NCBI GenBank assembly: GCA_964245345.1
Contig: CAXTMS010000168.1
Span: 1-7,690 of the forward strand
From: Lichenicola sp964245345
GTDB taxonomy: Bacteria; Pseudomonadota; Alphaproteobacteria; Acetobacterales; Acetobacteraceae
Direction: 5' to 3'
Length of the DNA: 7,690 bases
Shown here: positions 1 to 6,865 of the stretch, piece after piece
Layout of the letters: every line of letters begins with the position of its first letter
Position numbering within the stretch: the first letter of the stretch is position 1
Made by a program: the position numbers and the translations under genes
Notes under the pieces: model-generated
What the model saw: only the letters and a program-made list of their open reading frames with translations
The model's database searches: none
What the model was told of the DNA's origin: nothing

Positions 1-263
1 AGGTTCTGCCAGAACAGGATGTGGTTCCAATGCTGCCCGGCGTTGTTGAACACCGGCGCCATGTCCGGCTTGCCGCGGCTGAAGGTCACGATCTCGTCCA
101 GAGACTTGTTCTGCAGCGCCTCGTTCTTCTCCACGAAGCCGTTCAAGGCCGTCACGTAGGCCTGATGGTGCTTGCCGTGATGCAGCTCCAGGGTCTGCTG
201 GCACATGCCGCGCGCGGCGAGCGCGTTCGGCGGGTAGGGCAGGGGTGGCAGTTCGAAGGCCAT
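1..263 (-). CDS. sodB: Fe-type superoxide dismutase, N-terminal part (cut by window edge)
   Basis: Superoxide dismutase converts superoxide to hydrogen peroxide and oxygen in the cytoplasm. Translating the minus strand from the ATG at 263 gives 87 full codons beginning MAFELPPLPYPPNAL, the usual opening of the Fe/Mn family. The first metal ligand is expected at His28, in the HHGKHH segment (residues 28-33). The second is His81, in NNAGQHWNHILFW (residues 73-85). Gln77, four residues before His81, is the Fe-type outer-sphere glutamine; Mn enzymes usually have Gly there. The C-terminal half with the last two metal ligands lies beyond base 1. An AGGAGA ribosome-binding site (272-277) stands 8 bases before the ATG and fixes the start. 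The gene is divergent from the NDUFAF6-like gene across a 170-base spacer in which I found no convincing promoter. Family assignment is very secure; the Fe rather than Mn or cambialistic call rests on Gln77. Confidence 0.96.
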   Translation of the reverse strand, partial: MAFELPPLPYPPNALAARGMCQQTLELHHGKHHQAYVTALNGFVEKNEALQNKSLDEIVTFSRGKPDMAPVFNNAGQHWNHILFWQN

Positions 264-433
264 AGGTAGGATCTCCTCGCAGGATTGGTCGCGGCGCAGC
301 CGGTGGCGGCGCACGCGCTTTGACAGCCCGATGGCCCGGGAGCCGGCCGGCGACGCACCGGCCTGCACCCGACCCGCCTGCCGGCGCTTTCCGGCCGCTT
401 GCTCCGGCACCGCGCCGGCTCCATCTGGGCGCC

Positions 434-1264
434 ATGTCCAAAGACGACAAGGCAGGGTCCGGTTCCAGCGCCGACTTGGCGCGGCGGGTCGACCCCGACC
501 GGTTCCTGACCGTGCTGCCGGCACCGGCCGCGCGACGCGACGCGCTGTTCACGCTGATCGCCTTCAACCACGAACTGGTCCGGGCGCTGGAGATGCCGTC
601 GCTGCGATCCGGCAGCGGCCCGATCGCCGCCCTGATCCGGCTGCAATGGTGGCGTGAGGTCGTCGGCGCCGAGCGTGGCGATTGGCGGGGGCAGCCGGTG
701 GCGGCACGGCTGCGTGCCCTGCTCGACGCGGGGTTGGTGCAGCCCGACACGCTGCTCGGACTGGTGGCGGCAAGGGAAGCGGAAGCGGAGGGGATGCAGA
801 CGCTGACCGAGTGGCGTGCGGCCATGCTGTCGGGGGCCGGCGGCGTGCAGCGGGCGATCGGCGAGCTGCTCGGAACCGCGTCCGATCAGGACAACCGGCT
901 GGCCGCGGTGGGCGCGGCCTATGGCACGGGGGCGCTGCGTCTGCACCTGGCGACGGTTCTGGCCTCCGGACGCTGCCCGCTCCCGGACGAGATGCTGGAC
1001 CAGGCCGGCACCTCGCGCGACCGCCTGACCGGGAACGAGGCGACCCTGCCGGCATTGCGGGACGCGCTGCAGCGGGAAGGACGGGCCTTCCTGCGCGATG
1101 CCGGCGGCCCGCCGCTGCGCGGCGCGAAGCGTGTGGCGCTGCTGCCGCTCGTCCTGGCACGGCGCGACCTGGCATGGAACGAGGCAGAGCGTCCGGATGC
1201 GTCGCGTGGTCGGAGACTCGGCGACCGGCTTGCGGTGCTGGCCGCCTCGTTCAGGCCTGCCTGA
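434..1264 (+). CDS. Squalene/phytoene synthase family protein, NDUFAF6-like (probable complex I assembly factor)
   Basis: A 276-residue protein of the squalene/phytoene synthase fold. Characteristic segments are DPDRFLTVLPAPAARR (residues 20-35), AFNHELVRALE just after it, and IRLQWWREVV further on; these are hallmarks of the alphaproteobacterial group related to mitochondrial NDUFAF6. True phytoene synthases carry two Asp-rich DxxxD motifs that bind diphosphate through magnesium. Here the first is replaced by FNHELVR and the second by LATVLASGRCPLP, so prenyl synthase activity is unlikely. By family analogy it may help assemble NADH dehydrogenase (complex I); this is inference. The ATG at 434 has only a weak upstream ribosome-binding sequence. 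The frame stays open to a TTG at 320, but family proteins begin shortly before the DPDRFL segment, which favours 434. The SDR gene follows after 116 bases on the same strand; cotranscription is possible but not shown. No carotenoid or hopanoid gene lies beside it. Confidence 0.88.
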   Translation: MSKDDKAGSGSSADLARRVDPDRFLTVLPAPAARRDALFTLIAFNHELVRALEMPSLRSGSGPIAALIRLQWWREVVGAERGDWRGQPVAARLRALLDAGLVQPDTLLGLVAAREAEAEGMQTLTEWRAAMLSGAGGVQRAIGELLGTASDQDNRLAAVGAAYGTGALRLHLATVLASGRCPLPDEMLDQAGTSRDRLTGNEATLPALRDALQREGRAFLRDAGGPPLRGAKRVALLPLVLARRDLAWNEAERPDASRGRRLGDRLAVLAASFRPA

Positions 1265-1268
1265 CGAG
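1246..1268 (+). other. Stem-loop overlapping the stop codon of the NDUFAF6-like gene
   Basis: Bases 1246-1255 (CTCGTTCAGG) and 1260-1268 (CCTGACGAG) can pair as a nine base-pair stem with one bulged T at 1250 and a CCTG loop. The TGA stop (1262-1264) sits in the right arm. No T-run follows, so it is not a classical intrinsic terminator. It may protect the mRNA 3' end, attenuate readthrough into the SDR gene, or be chance in GC-rich DNA. Confidence 0.3.
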
Positions 1269-1380
1269 CGCCGGAAGCCAGGCACACCCGGATCCAAGGC
1301 CCTTCGGCGACAACCGGACGTTCACCTCCACCCTGATGGGCTGCTACAGGGCATGGGATGTCGTCGCGAAGGATGCGGTC

Positions 1381-2229
1381 ATGAGCCTGGATGCGTTGAA
1401 GCCGCTTCACGTGGCCGTGGTGACCGGCGGCGCGTCCGGCATCGGCCTTGCGGCGTGTCGTCGCTTTGCCGCGATGGGACTGTCTGTCGTCATCGCCGAT
1501 CTGCCCGGTGCCGCGTTGGCTGCGGCGGCGGAAACGATCGCCGCCGCTTCGCCGCGCGGAGCGGACGCGGTACAGGCCGTCGCGGCCGACGTCGCCTCGC
1601 GCTCCTCGCTGGCGGCGCTGGTAGATGCCGTCACGAGCCGGTTCGGCCGGATCGACGTGGTGATGGCGAACGCCGGGGTGCAGCCCGGAAGCGCCATCCT
1701 CGGAGACGGGGCCAGCTGGACCCATATCCTGGAGGTCAACCTCCATGGCGTGATCGACACGGTCCGGGCGTTCCTGCCCGGCCTGGTAGCCGCTGGCGGA
1801 GCCGGGCTGGTGGTGATCACCGGCTCCAAGCAGGGCATCACCACACCGCCGGGCGATCCGGCCTACAACGTCGCCAAGGCCGGGGTGAAGGCGTTCGCCG
1901 AGGCGGTGCAGCACGACCTGCGCAACCGTGCTGGATGCGCGGTGACGGCACACCTGCTCATCCCGGGCTTCGTGTTCACGCCGCTCACCGCGAACGGGCG
2001 CACCAACAAGCCTGCGGCGGCCTGGACGCCGGAGCAGACGATCGACTTCATGCTTGAGCGTTTGGAGGCCGGCGACTTCTACATCCTGTGCCCGGACAAC
2101 GACGTGACGCGTGCGCTCGACGAGAAGCGCATCCTTTGGGCGGCCGGCGACATCGTCGAGAACCGGCCCCCGCTTTCGCGGTGGCATCCGGACCACGCGG
2201 AACGCTTCGACGCCTTTTCCCGCCGCTAG
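1381..2229 (+). CDS. Short-chain dehydrogenase/reductase (SDR) family oxidoreductase
   Basis: A 282-residue classical SDR, which transfers hydride between NAD(P) and an alcohol/ketone substrate in the cytoplasm. The cofactor-binding motif TGGASGIG is at residues 15-22. Asp40, at the end of the second beta strand (VVIAD), favours NAD over NADP. The structural NAG motif is at 97-99 and the active-site Asn at 120. The catalytic Ser, Tyr and Lys are Ser149, Tyr162 and Lys166 (YNVAK), so the Asn-Ser-Tyr-Lys tetrad is complete. The C-terminal segment ending in RPPLSRWHPDHAERFDAF is of a kind seen in a proteobacterial SDR subgroup; the substrate cannot be told from sequence. The start at 1381 is supported by AAGGA at 1369-1373, 7 bases upstream; an in-frame ATG at 1336 would add 15 poorly conserved residues. 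It lies 116 bases after the NDUFAF6-like gene. Its TAG stop overlaps the stop of the convergent receptor gene. Confidence 0.93.
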   Translation: MSLDALKPLHVAVVTGGASGIGLAACRRFAAMGLSVVIADLPGAALAAAAETIAAASPRGADAVQAVAADVASRSSLAALVDAVTSRFGRIDVVMANAGVQPGSAILGDGASWTHILEVNLHGVIDTVRAFLPGLVAAGGAGLVVITGSKQGITTPPGDPAYNVAKAGVKAFAEAVQHDLRNRAGCAVTAHLLIPGFVFTPLTANGRTNKPAAAWTPEQTIDFMLERLEAGDFYILCPDNDVTRALDEKRILWAAGDIVENRPPLSRWHPDHAERFDAFSRR

Positions 2230-5200
2230 TGTGCCTCCACCAGCGACCTGGCCCCCTCGAAGCATCTCATCCAGTCCCTGACCTGCGGCGCCGAGCACGG
2301 TCGGGCGATGCGGTAGCCCTGCAACTCCCTGCATCCGGCCGCCTGAAGCATGTCCAGCTGCTGGTCGGTCTCGACGCCTTCCGCCGTGACGGACGCGCCG
2401 ATCTCGGCGCACAGGCTGGACATCGCGTTGACCATGGCGAGTGCCTCCGGATTGTCGCCGAGATCCTGAACAAGGGTGCGGTCGATCTTGATCCGGTCGA
2501 ACGGCAGCGTCCGGATGAAGCTGAGCGACGAGGAGCCGGTTCCAAAGTCGTCGAGCGCGATGGTCACGCCGGCTGCCCGGAGCCGGCCGAGCACCGGGGT
2601 TGCGGTCGAAACGTCATCGGTCAGTGCAGCTTCCGTCACCTCGAGCTCGAGGCGATGGGCAGGCAGCCCCGCCTCCCGAAGCGCTGCGGTGGTCCTGTCG
2701 ACCAGATCCGGCAGCCGGAACTGCACGGGAGACAGGTTGACGGCGATCTTCGGCCCGTTGGTCCAGCCAGCCGCCTCGCGGCACGCCGTTCTCAGCACCC
2801 AGTCGCCGATCTCCGGCATGAGCCCGTTCTCCTCGGCAAACGGGATGAAGTCTGCGGGCAGAACCTGTCCTCGCTTCGGCGACTGCCAGCGCAGCAGCGC
2901 CTCGCACGCCGTGACGAGGTTTCTGGAGATGTCGACCACCGGCTGATAGCTCAGGGTGAAGTGCTGCTCCGTCAGCGCGGCACGCAGCTCGCGCTCCAGG
3001 TCGCGGCGCTGCTGGAAACGTCGCTCCAGAAGCCGTCCGCAATCGGGCCAGCGGTCCGGCAGCGGGCGCTTCCTGGCGTGAAGCGGAGCGAGGAGGCTTG
3101 CCAGCGGCTCGGCCTGCTCCGGAGCGGGCCGTGCCAGCTGCTGCCTGAACAGGCCTGGCGTTTCGGTCTCGATGCGGTTCCTGCCCTTGTCCTTCGCGTC
3201 GTAGAGGGCGACGTCCGCACGCGCCACCAGACTGGTTACGGTGTCGTCCGAACGAAGAAAGGACAGGCCGCCGCTCGAGGTGACGGTTCGCTCGACGCCG
3301 TCGAGCAGGTAGGGCGGGTCGCTCACCGCCAACCTGACAGCGTCCACGCGTCGCATCACCTCGCTTTCAGACATGGGCAGGATCACCAGGAACTCCTCGC
3401 CGCCGTAGCGGCCGGCGGTCTCAAGTGGTTCGAGAACGTCGTTCAACCTGTTGCCGAAGGCCGACAATATGGAATCGCCGGCGAGGTGGCCGAAGGTGTC
3501 GTTGATCTCCTTGAAATGATCGATGTCGCACAACAGCACCGCCAGCGGCGCCTTCGACGAGCGGGCGTCGTCGATGGCCTGCTCAAGCGTCGTCATGATC
3601 GAGCGGCGGTTGGGAAGGCCGGTCAGGCTGTCCGACATCGCGAGGCGCTGGAGCTCGTTCCGCGCCTGCTCGATCTCGGCTGTCCGGACCCTCACCATCC
3701 CTTCAAGGCGACGCTGCTCCAGGATAGCCCGCTGCTGCAGCTCCTCCTTGGCCTGGTCGATCTCGACCGTGCGAAGGCGCACCAGGTTCTCAAGGCGCCG
3801 CTGCCGTGCGAGCAGAAGCCTCACCCGGATCTGCCAGGACGCGATCAGGACAATGGCGAACAGGAACAGGCAGAGGCAGTAGAACCACCACCGACGCCAC
3901 CAGGGCTCCAGGATCTGCATGGTGAAGCCGACGGGAGCGGAAACCAGCCGATGGGCCGGCGCGACCGCCAGCAGTTCAAAGGTGAAGGTTCCTGCAGGAA
4001 GGTCAGCGTACTGGATTTCCCTGCTGGCTGTGTCATGCCAGCTCGTGTCGAGTCCGCGCAGACGGTAGCGGAAGGCGATGTCGTGACCTTGAGCGAAATC
4101 CATGTCCGCGACGTCGATGACGAGAGGCGACCTGCTCCAGGCTGCATGGATCAGCGACGACCACGGCATGGACACACGACCGAACGCCAGGCCGGTGATG
4201 ACGGGGTGCAACGTTCCCGGCGCCTGTAGGCGGTCGGGAGCGAGAAGGTGGGACAGGCCGTGGCTGGTGCCGAACCACATGGACCCGTCTGCATCCTCGG
4301 TGGCGCCCCACCTGTCCATGTCGCTGGTGATCGGCCCGTCGCTGCTGTTGAAGTGGCGCCAGTTGCGGCCATCGAACATGTCGATGCCTGCGGAGGTGCC
4401 GATCCACATCCAGCCACGCGAGTCCCGATGCAGGAACATGATGCTGTTCGACGCGATCTCGGGCGCGGTGATGGGCGGCAGGGACTCGATGCGCGTGCCC
4501 GTCACGCGGAAGCGCCTGAGCCCGGTATTCGTGCCGATCCAGATGACGTCGTCGGAGCCGTACGCCACCCCCGTCGGATGCGCGGGCATCAGCGCGGCGG
4601 GCACCAGCGGAACGAGCACGTTTCCCGGTTCGCGTCGGAGGAGCTCGTGATCGTCCAGCACCAGGACGGAGCCGGAGCGGTCGGTGGTCACCTGCAGCGT
4701 CTGCCGGGACAGCATGCGCTGCGGGTGGATCTCGGACATGGGAGCGTCGGCGTTCGCGATCAGGAACAAGCCGTCCCTGGTTCCAAGCCAGAGCTGGTCG
4801 TCCTGGTCCACCAGGGCCGTGTACACGACGCCAAGCGAGGACAGCCGATCAATCCTGTCCTGGGACCGATCGATGCGAAGCAGCGACCCCTTGAAGGGCG
4901 CAACCCACACGCGGTCGCGACGGCTGACGGCAAGAGCATAGCTGCCGCCGGATGTCGCCTTGTCCTTGTGGCCGAGCGGGACAGTGCCGCGGTTGGTGGC
5001 GACCCAGATCTGGTGGTCATGCTGCTGCACCATCGACCACACCACGTTGTTCGGAAGCTCATCCTCCGCCGTCCAGTGTTCCCACTGCCCGAAACCGATG
5101 CTGCGGAAGGCGCCAGCCCCTTCGCTGCCGGCCCAGAGCGAACCCTCGCGGTCGAACAGGAGCGCCCTGATCGGGAACGGCGCCAATCCGCCTGCGTGGC

Positions 5201-6125
5201 TGGCATAATGGTGCCAGCCCGTTCCGTTCCAGCCGACCAGACCGTCCTCGGCTTCCGTGACGATGGTGTCGCGTTGATCCGCAACCAGATCGAGGGGCAC
5301 GAGCCCGGGCTCCTCGGATGCCGCCGGCTGACCCGGGATCGACGTGACGGTGAAGTCGGCGTGGCCTGGCTTCCGCCACGCCAACTGCGTCCTGCTGCGG
5401 GCCCAGAGCGTGCCGTCGGGCGTTCTTGCGGCAATCTGCCAAAGATCGGACGGAAGGTGCTGTGCGCGGCCGAAGCTGGCGACGTGTCCGTTTCTGACGC
5501 TGCAGACCGCGTCTGCGCAACCGACCAGCAGGTTTCCGTTCCCGTCGTTGACGACGAACCCTGCCTGGGCTAGCCCTGGAACCGCAGCAAGGACGTCCTT
5601 GCCGAACATGGGCAGGAAACGTCCCACCCGTCCGGGGCCTACCGGAGCGCTCAGCAGGGCTCCTCGGGCAGACAAGACGACGTTGTCGCCGACAACTGCC
5701 AACACGTGCGAGGACGCGGGATCGAATTCCTCGTCGAGCGCTGCAAGTGCATCGGGCATCCTGATCTTCTGGAAGCCGTTGCTCCAGCGGACGTAGATGC
5801 CGGTGTTCGTGACCGCCCACACGTGGCCGGCGGCATCGACCAGCAACTGCAAGATCCAGGCGTCCGCCGGGAGGCCGTTGCTTTCGGCCTGGATGGCCGA
5901 GCCGTCGTAGCGGTAAAGGCCGCTCTGGGTGCCGATCAGGATGGCGCCGTCATGCTCCTGCGCCAGCGCGGTGACCGCGAGGTTGCTCAGGCCCTGCTCG
6001 TCGGAATAGCTCTGGAACCTCGTGAACTGGGCACAGGCGACGCGAACGGTCGGCAGCAGCAGCGCAAGGCCGAGAAGCAGGGTGGAAACGAGGCGTCGCA
6101 GCTCCCTGCAAAGGTCGGCACCCAT
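2226..6125 (-). CDS. Membrane receptor with double beta-propeller, Y_Y_Y, GGDEF and EAL domains (bifunctional c-di-GMP enzyme)
   Basis: This 1299-residue protein probably senses a periplasmic ligand and makes or degrades cyclic-di-GMP in the cytoplasm. Order: signal peptide 1-32 (likely cleavage ACA|QF); about fourteen two-component-regulator propeller repeats, roughly 40-630, of the WIGTxxGL type (for example IGTQSGLYRYDG near 64-75), enough for two seven-bladed propellers; Y_Y_Y domain about 681-738; membrane helix 746-764; coiled coil 765-830 containing a duplication; GGDEF domain about 829-985; EAL domain about 1043-1290. The cyclase site is intact: Asp867, Asn875, Asp884 and GGEEF at 908-912. 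The inhibitory RxxD site is replaced by EPLE (899-902). The phosphodiesterase site also looks complete: EAL 1075-1077, Asn1130, Glu1162, Asp1192-Asp1193, Lys1213, Glu1249 and Gln1269. The ATG at 6125 is the first possible start, since an in-frame TGA lies just upstream; GGTGA (6135-6139) may be the ribosome-binding site. There is no kinase or DNA-binding domain. The ligand is unknown, and which activity dominates cannot be read from sequence. Confidence 0.95.
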   Translation of the reverse strand: MGADLCRELRRLVSTLLLGLALLLPTVRVACAQFTRFQSYSDEQGLSNLAVTALAQEHDGAILIGTQSGLYRYDGSAIQAESNGLPADAWILQLLVDAAGHVWAVTNTGIYVRWSNGFQKIRMPDALAALDEEFDPASSHVLAVVGDNVVLSARGALLSAPVGPGRVGRFLPMFGKDVLAAVPGLAQAGFVVNDGNGNLLVGCADAVCSVRNGHVASFGRAQHLPSDLWQIAARTPDGTLWARSRTQLAWRKPGHADFTVTSIPGQPAASEEPGLVPLDLVADQRDTIVTEAEDGLVGWNGTGWHHYASHAGGLAPFPIRALLFDREGSLWAGSEGAGAFRSIGFGQWEHWTAEDELPNNVVWSMVQQHDHQIWVATNRGTVPLGHKDKATSGGSYALAVSRRDRVWVAPFKGSLLRIDRSQDRIDRLSSLGVVYTALVDQDDQLWLGTRDGLFLIANADAPMSEIHPQRMLSRQTLQVTTDRSGSVLVLDDHELLRREPGNVLVPLVPAALMPAHPTGVAYGSDDVIWIGTNTGLRRFRVTGTRIESLPPITAPEIASNSIMFLHRDSRGWMWIGTSAGIDMFDGRNWRHFNSSDGPITSDMDRWGATEDADGSMWFGTSHGLSHLLAPDRLQAPGTLHPVITGLAFGRVSMPWSSLIHAAWSRSPLVIDVADMDFAQGHDIAFRYRLRGLDTSWHDTASREIQYADLPAGTFTFELLAVAPAHRLVSAPVGFTMQILEPWWRRWWFYCLCLFLFAIVLIASWQIRVRLLLARQRRLENLVRLRTVEIDQAKEELQQRAILEQRRLEGMVRVRTAEIEQARNELQRLAMSDSLTGLPNRRSIMTTLEQAIDDARSSKAPLAVLLCDIDHFKEINDTFGHLAGDSILSAFGNRLNDVLEPLETAGRYGGEEFLVILPMSESEVMRRVDAVRLAVSDPPYLLDGVERTVTSSGGLSFLRSDDTVTSLVARADVALYDAKDKGRNRIETETPGLFRQQLARPAPEQAEPLASLLAPLHARKRPLPDRWPDCGRLLERRFQQRRDLERELRAALTEQHFTLSYQPVVDISRNLVTACEALLRWQSPKRGQVLPADFIPFAEENGLMPEIGDWVLRTACREAAGWTNGPKIAVNLSPVQFRLPDLVDRTTAALREAGLPAHRLELEVTEAALTDDVSTATPVLGRLRAAGVTIALDDFGTGSSSLSFIRTLPFDRIKIDRTLVQDLGDNPEALAMVNAMSSLCAEIGASVTAEGVETDQQLDMLQAAGCRELQGYRIARPCSAPQVRDWMRCFEGARSLVEAH
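3645..3803 (-). repeat. Tandem duplication encoding the signalling-helix linker of the GGDEF/EAL receptor
   Basis: Residues 775-803 and 804-827 of the receptor are near-copies with a period of 29 residues (87 bases). The first copy begins QRRLENLVRLRTVEIDQAK and the second QRRLEGMVRVRTAEIEQAR; 16 of the first 24 positions are identical. The DNA is also visibly similar, so this looks like a tandem duplication that has since diverged. The segment joins the membrane helix to the GGDEF domain and has the charged heptad character of a dimeric signalling helix. Confidence 0.85.
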
Positions 6126-6149
6126 GTGACCCGTTCACCGAGAAGACAC

Positions 6150-6165
6150 GGCGGACGATTCCGCC
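6150..6165 (-). other. Perfect inverted repeat in the leader of the receptor gene
   Basis: GGCGGA (6150-6155) and TCCGCC (6160-6165) form a perfect 6-base inverted repeat around a 4-base loop, 24 bases before the receptor ATG and just upstream of its probable ribosome-binding site. It could be an mRNA leader hairpin or a small operator, or chance in GC-rich DNA. In the rest of the stretch from 6126 to 6263 I found no convincing -35/-10 pair and no open reading frame of recognisable origin. Confidence 0.3.
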
Positions 6166-6263
6166 CCGCTTCCCTCACCATGACCCGCGAGCGTTGAGAA
6201 ACACTGAACAACCCGGTCGGGACGCGGCGACATGGGACGCGCCCGCGCGCCCAGCCCGGACCG

Positions 6264-6832
6264 GCGCTTCCAGCAACGGCAGCACGGAGCTGTAGTCGTC
6301 CCGGCCACGCTGCCGCGACCGGCAGCGGCACCTGAAGAGCGGCGGCACCGGACAGAAGGCCGAGATCCCCATGCGCGCGCCACGCCGGAAACCGCGATCG
6401 GACGTCGCGCGCTCCGGCGGTCTTGAGCTTGCGCCTGCGGTGCGGCGAGACTGCCGCCATTCCATCGGGGTTTCCAGCAGCATGCCCCGGTCCAGCCCGC
6501 CGGCCTGGGCTTCCGGGGCGCTGCCGAACACCGGAGCATCCACCACCGAGAGGCCGCGCCCGGCGCCTTCCGTTCCAGCCGACGTGACGCGGTGGGCAAG
6601 ACCGAGCTGGTGTTGATCACCAGACCGCCGGATCGTCCGGCGCCGGCACGATGTCGCCGCGCTGGGCCAGCGGACGCGGCGTGGACAGCATCTTGCCATC
6701 CTCCGCCTCGTCCTCCCGTCCCGGACCGGATCTAAGCGGCCACTTGGTAGCCGCGCTCGCGGAGGTTGCAGGCCATCAGCACTGCTCTAGCGCCGTAGCC
6801 GATGCAGCCACCCGTTCGTGCTGCTCTGTCAT
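6264..6832 (-). pseudogene. Decayed NAD(P)-dependent beta-hydroxyacid dehydrogenase (6PGDH/3-hydroxyisobutyrate dehydrogenase family)
   Basis: Remnant of an oxidoreductase that would have oxidised a beta-hydroxyacid with NAD(P). Reading down the minus strand from the ATG at 6832, family blocks occur in the right order but in changing frames: MTEQHERV; the cofactor-binding GCIGYGARAVLMACNL (about 6735-6812; family IGLGxMGxxMAxNL), stopped by TAG at 6732-6734; STPRPLAQRGDIV and PDDPAV (about 6622-6691), stopped by TGA; INTSSVLPTASRRLE (6573-6620); LSVVDAPVFGSAPEAQAGGL (6493-6555); DLGLLSGAAALQVPLPVAAA (about 6305-6375); and GRDDYSSVLPLLEA (6264-6305). That is about six frame changes. The first fits loss of a single G near 6812. 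The remnant is about 570 bases against roughly 870 for a full gene, so parts are deleted, including the segment that should hold the catalytic lysine. It starts 33 bases after the uvrA stop on the same strand. The left boundary and the original substrate are uncertain. Confidence 0.85.
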
Positions 6833-6865
6833 GCTTCCGCATCCTGAAGCCGCAACCGCCAACGC

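Noticed and set aside
320..325. Exact TTGACA, a possible -35 box before the NDUFAF6-like gene
   Set aside because: No TATAAT-like hexamer lies 16-18 bases downstream (the sequence there is CCGGCC-like), so it was not called a promoter.
682..1380. Upstream extension of the SDR frame to base 682
   Set aside because: The extension overlaps the NDUFAF6-like gene in another frame and gives Gly/Ala/Arg-rich nonsense. The SDR fold begins a few residues after the ATG at 1381, which has a good ribosome-binding site.
919..2412. Minus-strand open frame (497 codons) across the SDR gene
   Set aside because: It is opposite an SDR with a complete catalytic tetrad, and its own translation resembles no family.
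2088..4229. Long plus-strand open frame (713 codons) opposite the receptor gene
   Set aside because: It lies antisense to EAL, GGDEF and coiled-coil regions with clear motifs, has low-complexity Arg/Gln/Asp-rich composition and no recognisable domain. High G+C leaves few stops on the opposite strand.
4248..5573. Second long plus-strand open frame (441 codons) opposite the propeller region
   Set aside because: Shadow of the minus-strand propeller repeats; no family motif and no ribosome-binding site.
6175..6699. Minus-strand open frame of 174 codons as an intact hypothetical gene
   Set aside because: It contains only fragments of a dehydrogenase family, with the other fragments in the two other frames; it is part of the pseudogene, not a gene.
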